44,424 bases of DNA. Origin: CAADGU01 sp964581605. Lineage in GTDB: Bacteria; Chloroflexota; Anaerolineae; Promineifilales; Promineifilaceae. Location of the stretch: the NCBI GenBank assembly GCA_964581605.1, contig CAZOPF010000043.1:1-44424 (forward strand), read 5' to 3'. Made by a program: the position numbers and the translations under genes. Below are positions 7,097 through 15,793 of this stretch, piece after piece (within the stretch, counting starts at the first letter, position 1; each line of letters opens with the position of its first letter). The notes beneath the pieces are model-generated. The model was not told the DNA's origin. It ran no database searches and worked only from the letters and a program-made list of their open reading frames with translations.

Positions 7097-10000
7097 CTAA
7101 CTGCATCTCTATACGTTCCAATAACCCTTTCAAACTAACTGGTTTGCTCAGGTAATCATTGGCCCCGGCCGCCAGACATTTCTCCTGATCGCCGGGCATA
7201 GCCAGAGCAGTAACGGCAATGATGGGGATCTGGTTCAACATGGCGTCGGCGCGAATTTCACGAATTGCCTCTAATCCATTCATTTTGGGCATTTGAATGT
7301 CCATCAGAATGAGGTCTGGTTTATCTTGTCGGGCGAGTTCAATCGCTTCACGGCCGTTATGTACCACGATCATATCATAACCCTTAGCCGTCAGGTATTG
7401 GGAAAAAGTTTTGATATTGGCCTCATTATCCTCCGCCAGCAAGATACGCGGACGCAGGGTAATCTGCCCGGCATCAGAAGACGTATCAGTCAACGGGGGC
7501 AACGGCCGTGTCTGCACCCGGTTCACCAGCATCATCACCCGCTGCAAGGCACGGTGTAACTGCTGGCGCGTCACCGGCTTCAACAAACAGTCGGCGGCAC
7601 CTGCTGCCAACGCATTCTCTCGTTCATCAATGACCGAAGCAATCACCACCGGAATCGGCCGGGTTTTAGGATTTCCTTTCAGCCGCGCCAGCACATCCCA
7701 GCCAGAGAGGTCTGGCAGCAAAATATCCAGCACAATCACATCTGGCCGAATCAACTCCGCCTGTTCCATCACCCGTGCGCCATTTTGCAGCGCTACCACC
7801 TCTACCTGCAATTCATTAAAGTAACGCTTCAACTGCCCAACGGCCGCTGGTGAATCATCCACCAACATTGCCAGACGGAACGCCCGTGTCAGACTATCAT
7901 CCAAATTTTGGGCTGCTTCCAAAGGCGACAACACTCTCTCCCACGGCTGCCAGGGGAACGATATAGTGAAACGGCTGCCTTGCCCTGGCTCGCTAACCAC
8001 CGACACCGTGCCCCCATGCAAATCCATCATCCGCTGCACCAATGACAGCCCTAACCCAGTGCCACCATACTCCCGTGCCAACCGGCTGTCTAGCTGCACA
8101 AACGGCTGGAACAACCGACTTAAATCCTCCTCCGCAATACCAATGCCTGTATCCCAAACCGTAATATGCACCGCGCCAACGGCCGTATCTCCCACCACCT
8201 CCAGGCCGATCTCACCCCCCTCCGGTGTAAACTTCACCGCATTACCCAATAAATTAACTAAAATCTGCTTCACCCGCCGTTCATCTGCCTGAATCGTGGT
8301 TACAGCACCGTCAAACGACGAATGGATGGTTAGCCGTTTTTTGTGTGCGTTTTGTTTGATGATGCGCAAACTGGCATGGCAAATCATCTCCACCGGCACG
8401 GGCGTCGGCTCCAGTTCCAATTTACCTGCTTCAATTTTAGACAGGTCCAAAATATCATTGATCAAAGCCAGCAGGTGACGGCCGCTCTCCTCAATACTGT
8501 GCAATGAATTGATCTGGTTTTCATTGAGCGGCCCATACACCTCTTCCTGCAACGCCTCAGAAATACCTAACACCGCATTCAAAGGGGTACGCAATTCATG
8601 GCTCATACTGGCCAAAAATTCATCTTTCAGGCGAGCAGCATGAGCCAGTTCCGCATTCGCCGCGCTCAAGTCGGCCGTTCGTTCCGCCACCCGCCGCGCC
8701 AACAACGAACGCTCTGCTTCCAGGGCCGCTTCCACGCGCTTCCGCTCGGCAATCTCTTGCTGCGCCTGGGCAAATAAACGTGCATTTTCAATGGCTGTCG
8801 CTGCCGGGGCTGCCAGCCGCGTCAGGAGTTTCAAATCTTCCTGATCAAAAAAGCCACCTTCCTTGTTAATGGCTTCCAATGCGCCCGTTGTTTGCCCCTT
8901 TGTTTGCATGGGCACACATAGGATGGAGCGGGCAACAAATCCGCTCTTTTCATCGAAATCACTGAAGTAGCGGGTATCGTTTTCTGTGTCTGGCACCAGC
9001 ACCGGCTCGCCATGCTCCACCACCCAACCAATAACCCCCTGCCCCAATGCCAGCCGCTGGCCGCGCACAAAGCCGGCCGCCTGCCCGGATGCGGCCGCAA
9101 ACATCAAATCACCTGCTTCATGATCCAGCAGCACCACCGAAGCCGCCTCTACATGCAAGAGGCGCACGGTACTTTCCGTAATTACCGTCAGCGTTTCTGG
9201 CAAATCCAATGTGGAAGAGATGGCCTGGCTGATCGTGTTCAGAGTAGATAATTCTTCAGCACGCTGCCGCACCTGGGCATACAGGCGGGCATTTTCAAAG
9301 GCCACACCAGCCTGCCCGGCAAAGGCGGCCAGCCGCACGGCCGCCTCTGGCTGGTAAAAGTTCGGCTGGCTGTTGTTCAGCGCCAGTATGGCAATAACCT
9401 CTCCTTTGATGCTAATGGGCGCGCCAGCCCAGGAACGCACATGGGGTGATTCGGCCGCATTGACCCATAGATCAGACGCGGCCGTATCCGGCACAATCAC
9501 GGGCTCCTTCGTTTCCAGCAATCGCTGCAAACTGGGGATGCGCTCAATGGTAAACCGCTGCGGGATACCTGGGCGAATGTCCTGACCATAACCACGTGTG
9601 ACGCCAATTTCAATTTCACGGCCGTGAACCAGCATCACATTCGCCGTATCATAGGGTAACACCCGCGCCATCTGGTCGAGCAAAATATCTAACAATTGGT
9701 CAAACTCCAGCACCGAGCTAAGAGCGATCCCCACCTCACGCAATGCCTCAGCTAATTGGCGCTGCTCATGTTCGGCCGTTTCAATCCGTTTGCGTTCCGT
9801 CACTTCCTGCTGCAATCTCTCATTGGCATCTGCCTGGGCCGCAGCCATCACTTCCCCCTGGCGGAAAATGGAAACAATGCTGATAAGCAGCCCCAGCAAG
9901 ACAACCAGATAGCTGATTGCCTGGAAAATCAGGCCAGCCACCGCCATGCTATCATAAAAATTCTGAGCAAACGCCAGAAACAAAATATGGGCAGCGTAGA

Positions 10001-10685
10001 GAATAATGAGCGCCAGAATCAGGGAATGTTCAAAGGCATCTACCGGCCAACGCTGCTTATACAGATAGCCCAGCAAGGCCATTAAGAAAAAGGTGGCAGC
10101 AACGGCCGTTGCCAGATACCCCGCCGCATCCCCTCCACCCTGCGCCCAGGGCGCCAACAAAAAATAGGTGGTATTCAGCAGCAGTGCGGCCGCGCCACCC
10201 CACCATGCTCGCCGTGATAGTTGCCGCCAGGAACCACCCCGTACCCAGATCAGCCAGCTTCCCGCCAGAAAAATTGCCAGGAACACCACCGATGCCTGCC
10301 AGGTGCTAGATTGCCCACCACTCCCGCTACCCTCGGCCAGAGTACGCCACCACTGCACCAAATAATACGCACCTAAAAACCCCGCCCCGGCATAGCCAAC
10401 ACCGATGAGCAGATACACAGCGTCATGGCGCGTATAAAAACGTGTGAGTGCCAGCATGGCCACAAACAGTGACAGGCTGACACTGACAAAAGCCCACACC
10501 GATTGCACAGATACGGAGGGCTGCCAATCAGTCGCCGCCAGCAGCAGCCGCACTATGACCATGAACAACCCCGTTGCCAGGTAGAGGATCAGCTTGGTGC
10601 GTACAGATTGATTTTTTTGCATATAGTTTTGATTGGGTGACTGATTTGACCAGATGGGTATGAGTAGGCGCACGGCCGTCACCAT
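7086..10685 (-). CDS. Membrane hybrid sensor histidine kinase, GAF-GAF-HisKA-HATPase-REC-REC
   Basis: A 1199-residue multidomain sensor. Residues about 30-280 contain seven or eight hydrophobic membrane helices. A short coiled coil (about 280-310) leads to two GAF domains (about 312-470 and 480-635), a second coiled coil, HisKA with H696 in SMSHELRTPLNAV, and HATPase_c with a G box at GGTGLGLSLVQRMM. Two receivers follow, with phosphoacceptor Asp in VIVLDILLPDLSG and LILMDIQMPKMNG. The signal is unknown: both a membrane and a soluble ligand are possible. An alternative start is ATG at 10622 (MQKNQSVRTK), just before the first membrane segment. It heads a probable operon with the response regulator-kinase and esterase, and is divergent from the DUF2142 gene across a shared promoter region. 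Confidence 0.93.
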   Translation of the reverse strand: MVTAVRLLIPIWSNQSPNQNYMQKNQSVRTKLILYLATGLFMVIVRLLLAATDWQPSVSVQSVWAFVSVSLSLFVAMLALTRFYTRHDAVYLLIGVGYAGAGFLGAYYLVQWWRTLAEGSGSGGQSSTWQASVVFLAIFLAGSWLIWVRGGSWRQLSRRAWWGGAAALLLNTTYFLLAPWAQGGGDAAGYLATAVAATFFLMALLGYLYKQRWPVDAFEHSLILALIILYAAHILFLAFAQNFYDSMAVAGLIFQAISYLVVLLGLLISIVSIFRQGEVMAAAQADANERLQQEVTERKRIETAEHEQRQLAEALREVGIALSSVLEFDQLLDILLDQMARVLPYDTANVMLVHGREIEIGVTRGYGQDIRPGIPQRFTIERIPSLQRLLETKEPVIVPDTAASDLWVNAAESPHVRSWAGAPISIKGEVIAILALNNSQPNFYQPEAAVRLAAFAGQAGVAFENARLYAQVRQRAEELSTLNTISQAISSTLDLPETLTVITESTVRLLHVEAASVVLLDHEAGDLMFAAASGQAAGFVRGQRLALGQGVIGWVVEHGEPVLVPDTENDTRYFSDFDEKSGFVARSILCVPMQTKGQTTGALEAINKEGGFFDQEDLKLLTRLAAPAATAIENARLFAQAQQEIAERKRVEAALEAERSLLARRVAERTADLSAANAELAHAARLKDEFLASMSHELRTPLNAVLGISEALQEEVYGPLNENQINSLHSIEESGRHLLALINDILDLSKIEAGKLELEPTPVPVEMICHASLRIIKQNAHKKRLTIHSSFDGAVTTIQADERRVKQILVNLLGNAVKFTPEGGEIGLEVVGDTAVGAVHITVWDTGIGIAEEDLSRLFQPFVQLDSRLAREYGGTGLGLSLVQRMMDLHGGTVSVVSEPGQGSRFTISFPWQPWERVLSPLEAAQNLDDSLTRAFRLAMLVDDSPAAVGQLKRYFNELQVEVVALQNGARVMEQAELIRPDVIVLDILLPDLSGWDVLARLKGNPKTRPIPVVIASVIDERENALAAGAADCLLKPVTRQQLHRALQRVMMLVNRVQTRPLPPLTDTSSDAGQITLRPRILLAEDNEANIKTFSQYLTAKGYDMIVVHNGREAIELARQDKPDLILMDIQMPKMNGLEAIREIRADAMLNQIPIIAVTALAMPGDQEKCLAAGANDYLSKPVSLKGLLERIEMQLAGV

Positions 10686-10694
10686 CTCTTGCAG

Positions 10695-10740
10695 ATAGTA
10701 CCCAGGCAGCAGTATCCCGTTTATCCCCCGTTGGTACTAT
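10695..10740. promoter_or_regulatory. Mirror-image divergent promoter/operator candidate
   Basis: ATAGTACC (10695-10702) and GGTACTAT (10733-10740) are a perfect 8-bp inverted repeat separated by 30 bases, in the 82-base spacer between the divergent kinase and DUF2142 genes. Each arm read outward contains TACTAT, close to a sigma70 -10 box, pointing at the nearer gene. No matching -35 boxes are convincing, so it could instead be a bipartite operator. Confidence 0.4.
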
Positions 10741-10767
10741 AGCTGAATAGCGGTAGAATCCGGCTCA

Positions 10768-12099
10768 ATGCGTAAGGCTCTTCCTTTATTCCTCATCCTC
10801 CTCACCTACCTCTCTTTGGGGGTATTGTATGCCCGGCAAACACCGGCCTGGCAAAGCCCCGATGAACCGGCCCATTATAACTACGTGCGGCAGTTGGCCG
10901 ACGGCCGCCTGCCCGTGATGGCGCCGGGCGATTATGATGAACAATACCGCCACGAACTGGTCAGTTCCCGTTTTTCCCCAGAATATGACATTACCGTACT
11001 TACCTATGAAGATTGGCAGCCACCACTTTATTATCTGTTGCAATTACCCGTTTTCCGGTTAACAGCAGGTTCCCTGCTGTTCATGCGGCTGATTTCGGTA
11101 CTCATGGGGGCTGGCATGGTTGCGTTGGCTTATGCCATCGCCCGGCTCCTGCTACCGCAGCAAGAATGGGTGGCCTGGAGTACGGCCGTGCTGGTGGCCT
11201 TCACCCCGCAGCACCTGTCCATGATGGCTTCCGCCAATAATGACGCTCTGGCTGAATTGCTCATTGCGGCTATTCTGCTGCTTTTGCTCAAATGGACACA
11301 GCGGCCGCAAGCCGTTCGTCTGCTGTGGTGGCTGGGGCTGATGTTGGGTTTGGGCTTTCTCACCAAAGGCACCGTTTACCTGATGGCGCCTGTGATTGCT
11401 GTTGCTCTGCTCTGGCAAAGCTGGGGGCGCTGGCGGGCGCTGGCACAAAACGGGCTGCGCGTGTTCATTCCTGCGCTTGGGTTAGGGGTGCTGTGGTGGG
11501 GGCGGAATATCGCTGTCTACGGCGGGCTGGACATTCTGGGCAAAAGTCGCCACGATGCCGTCGTCGTAGGTCAAATTCGCACGGCCGAATGGATCTCCCA
11601 GTATGGTCTGGCTGGTACAGCACAGCGCTTCTGGCAAACAACGTTTAACAGCTATTGGGGCCAGTTTGGCTGGATGGCCGTGCCCATGCCGCAGTGGATT
11701 TATTGGTTGTTACTGGCAATGGTCATTACGGCCGTTGCCGGTATTTTCCTGGCCCCCTACATCTGGCCCGCTGCCCCAAACGCCCCACAGGGCTGGCTGC
11801 GCCGATTACCCATCTCTAACCTGCAATTTACTATACTGGCGCTGCTCACAATGCTGACGCTGGCGCTGCACATCGGTTATAACCTCACCTTTGTCCAGCA
11901 CCAGGGACGGTACCTGTTTCCGGCACTCATCCCCCTGGCGCTGGGTATGAGCATTGGGTTGGGCGCGTGGGCGCTGCTGTTGGCACAAGCCATCCGCCAA
12001 CCCCGGCTCCCGTTCTGGCTGCCAATCGGGTTGGGGCTGGCGTTTGTGGTGCTTGATCTGGCCGCCCTTTATCGGTTTATCATCCCCAATCTGGCCTGA
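10768..12099 (+). CDS. DUF2142 / ArnT-like polytopic membrane protein, probable glycosyltransferase
   Basis: A 443-residue integral membrane protein with about ten hydrophobic helices. The first extracytoplasmic loop carries the family signature SPDEPAHYNYVRQLADG (about 30-46), with the DE pair expected of lipid-linked-sugar-dependent GT-C enzymes, and WQPPLYYLLQLPV follows near 87. A further conserved segment is NNDALAELL near 156. GT-C enzymes of this sort transfer a sugar from a polyprenyl carrier to protein, lipid or polysaccharide outside the membrane. Donor and acceptor are not predictable. Its 3' end overlaps the converging DegT aminotransferase gene by 31 bases, and the adjacent sugar cassette suggests a related glycan. 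Confidence 0.78.
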   Translation: MRKALPLFLILLTYLSLGVLYARQTPAWQSPDEPAHYNYVRQLADGRLPVMAPGDYDEQYRHELVSSRFSPEYDITVLTYEDWQPPLYYLLQLPVFRLTAGSLLFMRLISVLMGAGMVALAYAIARLLLPQQEWVAWSTAVLVAFTPQHLSMMASANNDALAELLIAAILLLLLKWTQRPQAVRLLWWLGLMLGLGFLTKGTVYLMAPVIAVALLWQSWGRWRALAQNGLRVFIPALGLGVLWWGRNIAVYGGLDILGKSRHDAVVVGQIRTAEWISQYGLAGTAQRFWQTTFNSYWGQFGWMAVPMPQWIYWLLLAMVITAVAGIFLAPYIWPAAPNAPQGWLRRLPISNLQFTILALLTMLTLALHIGYNLTFVQHQGRYLFPALIPLALGMSIGLGAWALLLAQAIRQPRLPFWLPIGLGLAFVVLDLAALYRFIIPNLA

Positions 12100-13349
12100 A
12101 CATCCGGCGTCAGCAGCCAATGGCGCGAAGGCAAAGCTGGTGGCTGGCGGCCTTCCAGCCGGACGCGAATGACATCAGCTTTGGAAACGGCCAGCCGAAT
12201 GAGGCAACAAATGGTGCTGATGTCATGCAGGGTGACGGCCGTGCCTGTAGGCAAACAGATCACCCGTTCCAGCAACCATTCCGTCTGCGGCAGCCATAAC
12301 CGCGCCTCCGGATCCTCTGTGCAATAAGGTTCCATGCGATGGCAGCCCGGATAAAAATAACGACGTGCCAGCACGTTTTCGGCCGTCAAAACAGCAATCA
12401 ACTGATCGCGGGTGATGCCAGCAACAGCTTCATCCACTTCCAGCACAATGTATTGATAGTTGTTACAGGCCGTTTCATCATAACGCATCAACGAAATGCC
12501 GGAAACACCGGCCAACTCCTGGCGGTAATGGCTGTACCGGTTGTGGTTGGCATGAACAAAATGGTGCATACTTTCCAGTGAAGTCAACCCCATGGCGGCC
12601 GATAGTTCATTCATCTTGCCATTTGTGCCAACACTTTCCACCTGATCTAACCCGACAAAGCCAAAGTTGCGCATTAACCGGGCGCGCCGGGCAACGGCAT
12701 CGTCATTGGTGACAATGGCCCCCCCCTCCAGCGCATTGCAAAACTTGGTGGCATGAAAACTAAAAACCTCGGCGTCGCCAAAGTTGCCTATCATTTCGTG
12801 ATCATAAGAGCAGGCAAAAGCATGAGCTGCATCAAAGAGCAGTTTCAACTGGCGGCGGCGGGCAATAGCAGTGAGTTCCGGGATGGCACACGGCCGTCCC
12901 CACAAATGCACACCCACAATGCCCGTTGTCTGCGGTGTGATCATCGCTTCTACCTGGGCCGGGTCCAGGTTATGCGTTTTCGGGTCAATATCAGCAAAAA
13001 CCGGGCGCACCTGCCGCCAACGCAAGGCATGGGCCGTAGCCACAAAGGTCATCGAAGGCACAATGACCTCGCCTTGCAAACCCAGCGCAGCAGTGGCAAT
13101 CTCCAGACCCACAGTGGCATTACACACGGCCACACAATGTTTTACACCTGTCAGCCCAATGATCTGCGCCTCAAATTCGCGCACCATCGGCCCATCATTG
13201 GTCAGCCAGCGCCGCTGCAACACCTCATCCACCCGTGCCCGGAGCCTGTCGGCATTGCCAATGTTCGGCCGCCCCACATGCAGCGCATCTGCAAACGCTT
13301 TTTGTCCCCCAAAAATAGCCAGATCCTCAACCCGTTTTTTGATTTTCAT
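12069..13349 (-). CDS. DegT/DnrJ/EryC1/StrS-family sugar aminotransferase
   Basis: PLP-dependent transamination of a nucleotide-linked keto-sugar to an amino-sugar, using glutamate or glutamine as donor. The protein is 426 residues from the ATG at 13349. PLP site: D173 in LLFDAAHAF and the Schiff-base Lys202 in FSFHATKFCNALEGG; the N-terminal substrate loop WLTNDGPMVREFE is at 48-60. The start is supported by GGGAG nine bases upstream and by the family N-terminus; a longer frame reaching 13451 would duplicate coding space of the preceding gene. It overlaps that gene by 23 bases, is third in a three-gene operon, and converges on the DUF2142 gene. The exact sugar is unknown. Confidence 0.9.
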   Translation of the reverse strand: MKIKKRVEDLAIFGGQKAFADALHVGRPNIGNADRLRARVDEVLQRRWLTNDGPMVREFEAQIIGLTGVKHCVAVCNATVGLEIATAALGLQGEVIVPSMTFVATAHALRWRQVRPVFADIDPKTHNLDPAQVEAMITPQTTGIVGVHLWGRPCAIPELTAIARRRQLKLLFDAAHAFACSYDHEMIGNFGDAEVFSFHATKFCNALEGGAIVTNDDAVARRARLMRNFGFVGLDQVESVGTNGKMNELSAAMGLTSLESMHHFVHANHNRYSHYRQELAGVSGISLMRYDETACNNYQYIVLEVDEAVAGITRDQLIAVLTAENVLARRYFYPGCHRMEPYCTEDPEARLWLPQTEWLLERVICLPTGTAVTLHDISTICCLIRLAVSKADVIRVRLEGRQPPALPSRHWLLTPDVQARLGMINR

Positions 13350-14280
13350 TCCTAAATTCTCCCTGGCGGTATGCCGGAAAATAGTTCGTTTCTGGCAAGC
13401 CACCCACTGACACACATTCATCATACTGCGACTGGTTAAAGATGCGCCCACAAAAATAGGCGGGGCGTGTACCCGTAGCCCACCCTCGTTTGAACTGGCT
13501 CAAGCCGTCATCTTTGTCACCCCCTGTGCCGGCGCTGCCCCCTATGTGTAGCCAGCGAGGGCAGCCGTGATCGTTGGCACGGCCGTAAAAATAAGAAAAC
13601 GCCACCCAATACAAAGCATACGCCGCCCGCAGTTCATACCCTTTGGGCGTGCAGGCAATGAGATGAGCATAAGCCACCTCTTCCTGAACATACCAGAGAT
13701 AGATGCCCACGCACTCATCTCCCACCAGCGCCCGAAACATGACTAACCCTGGCGTGGATAGCTGCCGGGCAAAGGCTGTGGGTGAAAAAGCGTGAAGCCC
13801 ACCCAGATGATGACGTTGCACCAGGTGGCCGTACAGTTCCACCCATTCCGCCAGGTGATCGAGAGGGCGAGGACAACAGTTCACCTGTACGGCCGCCAGG
13901 ACATGGCGAGCATAGCGCTGGTGTCGCGGCCGGACAAAGTGTGGCCAGGGCTGTGCCAGATCCACCACAAAATGCTGCTTGAATGGTTTGACCAGATGCG
14001 GGAATGCCTGGCGCAGCAATCCCTCATCATAGGCGCCGAAGGGATCAACTACCACAGCCAATGAAACCAGTTCATCTTGCAATTCGCCCAGGTCGGCTGC
14101 TAATTCCGCCCAGGAATGGCAGGTAAAGAGTGGATAACAGCCCATCGCGTCCTGGTAAGGGGTGTTTGGCAGCGGCCGTACCAAAATCCACCCACCACAT
14201 CGAGGTAAATAACGTGGTTGGCCCCATTCAGCCAGTGAGTAGGCATATTGTTCATGCCCATATCCCGTCATCATGATCAT
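13327..14280 (-). CDS. GNAT/FemAB-like (BioF2-type) acyl- or aminoacyltransferase
   Basis: A 317-residue cytosolic protein whose C-terminal half (about 145-260) looks like a GNAT-fold domain of the BioF2/FemAB group: LYGHLVQRHHLGGLHAFSPTAFARQL, then GLVMFRALVGDECVGIYLWYVQEEVAYAHL with the central beta-strands, and a late YALYWVAFSYFYG helix. Such proteins attach acyl or aminoacyl groups to sugars or peptidoglycan precursors. Gene order makes acylation of the amino-sugar produced by the adjacent DegT enzyme the most attractive role (inference). The start is fixed by the 4-base ATGA overlap with the glycosyltransferase gene at 14277-14280. No catalytic residue can be assigned with certainty. 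Confidence 0.65.
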   Translation of the reverse strand: MIMMTGYGHEQYAYSLAEWGQPRYLPRCGGWILVRPLPNTPYQDAMGCYPLFTCHSWAELAADLGELQDELVSLAVVVDPFGAYDEGLLRQAFPHLVKPFKQHFVVDLAQPWPHFVRPRHQRYARHVLAAVQVNCCPRPLDHLAEWVELYGHLVQRHHLGGLHAFSPTAFARQLSTPGLVMFRALVGDECVGIYLWYVQEEVAYAHLIACTPKGYELRAAYALYWVAFSYFYGRANDHGCPRWLHIGGSAGTGGDKDDGLSQFKRGWATGTRPAYFCGRIFNQSQYDECVSVGGLPETNYFPAYRQGEFRNENQKTG

Positions 14281-15329
14281 GCACCGGAAAATGCAAACGG
14301 CAGCCCATTTACTCCATGTTGCCCATGGGCTTGTTCCACCAGCCGCAATATCTGCCTGAACGCTTTTTCCGTCGTTAATTGGGTCGTCACCAATTCATAG
14401 GCCGCCGCCGCAATTCGCTGGCGATGGTCTGGCCGGGCCAGGTAGCTACAGATGAGGTCGGGCAAATGGGCGACAGGTGCTTCCATGTAGTGGACGGCTG
14501 GCATAATAGCCGGCACGTGTGGCAGCAGCGGTTCGGAAATCATCATTGCCTTGTTAGGCGCAGCCAGATAGAAACGCAGCGAATTGCAATCCCAGGGCTG
14601 GCGCACCAGGTTTAATACGACCTGGGTACGGTTCAGCAGCACCGTGCGCTCATGCCCAAAGATATACGGCCGTTCCACCCCATCTACCACCATCATCTCC
14701 ACACCACGCGCCTGCAGGGCAGCGCGGACCTGGTTTAGCAAATGCTGTCGGCGGGGCGAACCGGCTTTGCCCAGCCATAATACCGGAATGTCTCGTTCCA
14801 GGTTCAGGTCAGCACCCCAATCGGGCCGGGAGCCTAAGGAAAAGGTATACGGCCGAAAACCGCGCTGGCGTAGAAATTCGGCCGTTACTTCTGATTCTAA
14901 TAACAACAGCGACAAAATACCTTGCTGGCGCAGCCAATGAAGATCGCCATAATAACGAAAACGTAAGGCTTTGGCGGCCAGTTTGCCCCAGAGCGTGGCC
15001 GGGTGAGAGATGGCAAACCGCTCAAACTGGGAACGGGCAACGGCCGTATGGTAATTGACAAACTCCGGTATTTGCGGGCTGGGAAGTTGTTCGGTGAGAA
15101 AGAGAACAAGGGACGGCCGTCTGGTTGGTGTACATGCCAGCAATTGGGTCGCTAATGGCGTCAGGCTGCCCAACGGGCCATAGGCAAATACCACATCTAC
15201 ATCAGGTGGCAGCCGGGTATGCTCAAACAACTGAACCTGACACCCCAACATTTCCAGATTGGTTGCAATGAGCTGGGCTAATTCATCCAACTGCCAATAC
15301 GGAACGCCAACGCATAAATGAGCAGACAT
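14277..15329 (-). CDS. Glycosyltransferase (GT1/GT4-like, CgeB-type C-terminal domain)
   Basis: A 350-residue protein with two Rossmann-like halves. The C-terminal half resembles Glyco_trans_1_2 proteins: IPVLWLGKAGSPRRQHLLNQV near 185, the middle RTQVVLNLVRQPWDCNSLRFYLA, and YELVTTQLTTEKAFRQILRLV at the end. The segment LRFYLAAPNKAMMISEPLLPH corresponds to the donor-binding region seen in GT-B enzymes. It probably assembles a surface glycan or glycoconjugate; donor sugar unknown. It is first in the cassette, coupled by ATGA to the GNAT-like gene, and divergent from the NB-ARC gene. Confidence 0.7.
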   Translation of the reverse strand: MSAHLCVGVPYWQLDELAQLIATNLEMLGCQVQLFEHTRLPPDVDVVFAYGPLGSLTPLATQLLACTPTRRPSLVLFLTEQLPSPQIPEFVNYHTAVARSQFERFAISHPATLWGKLAAKALRFRYYGDLHWLRQQGILSLLLLESEVTAEFLRQRGFRPYTFSLGSRPDWGADLNLERDIPVLWLGKAGSPRRQHLLNQVRAALQARGVEMMVVDGVERPYIFGHERTVLLNRTQVVLNLVRQPWDCNSLRFYLAAPNKAMMISEPLLPHVPAIMPAVHYMEAPVAHLPDLICSYLARPDHRQRIAAAAYELVTTQLTTEKAFRQILRLVEQAHGQHGVNGLPFAFSGA

Positions 15330-15590
15330 CTTCCCACCTGGCCTATGCCTGTGAAAAAATACCAGACATCATTGCATTGTTGCGCAATTAGTTAGTTTAC
15401 TGGCTTTCTGACACAGGCACTTAACTATACAACTCGACAAGGACAACTACCAGATTACATGTTACCATTTGCCCATCTGGAATGCGACGAACAACCACTC
15501 AATCAAAGCCACTGGGCAATCATACAAAGGTTATTGTTCAAGCGGTGCCCGGTGAGTTACCACACCTTAATAGTTACTCTACCGACGACT

Positions 15591-15619
15591 TTGACGATGC
15601 TTACTGTAGCAGGTATTAT
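15591..15619 (+). promoter_or_regulatory. Sigma70-type promoter for the NB-ARC gene
   Basis: TTGACG (15591-15596), exactly 17 bases, then TATTAT (15614-15619). This is close to the TTGACA-N17-TATAAT consensus. Transcription would begin near 15626, giving a leader of about 170 bases that contains the three 12-bp direct repeats. Confidence 0.6.
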
Positions 15620-15728
15620 ATAAGGTGTTCCGAAATACACAACAGGAGTTGCTTTTCACCCTACTCACCATTCACCCAACAGTTTCCAACCAGAATAGCA
15701 AAAAAATCCGGTCGTTCATAGGGTTAGA

Positions 15729-15764
15729 GTAGGACAAATAGTGGGACAAATGGTGGAACAGTCG
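15729..15764. repeat. Three 12-bp direct repeats, operator candidate
   Basis: GTAGGACAAATA, GTGGGACAAATG and GTGGAACAGTCG follow one another in exact 12-bp register, the third being diverged. They end 29 bases before the start codon of an HTH-containing protein, so autoregulatory binding is plausible but unproven. Confidence 0.5.
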
Positions 15765-15793
15765 CCGACCATCACAAAGCAGGGAGAATATAG

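Larger units (their letters stand above)
15330..15793. other. 464-bp divergent intergenic region
   Basis: AT-richer than its flanks and free of ACGGCCGT. It holds a good forward promoter (15591-15619) and three 12-bp direct repeats (15729-15764) ahead of the NB-ARC gene. A 79-codon forward frame at 15482-15721 is open, but it is crossed by the promoter and shows no recognisable protein features, so I do not call it a gene. Confidence 0.6.

Noticed and set aside
15482..15721. 79-codon forward ORF in the divergent spacer
   Set aside because: No good ribosome binding site, atypical composition, and the best promoter of the region runs through it.
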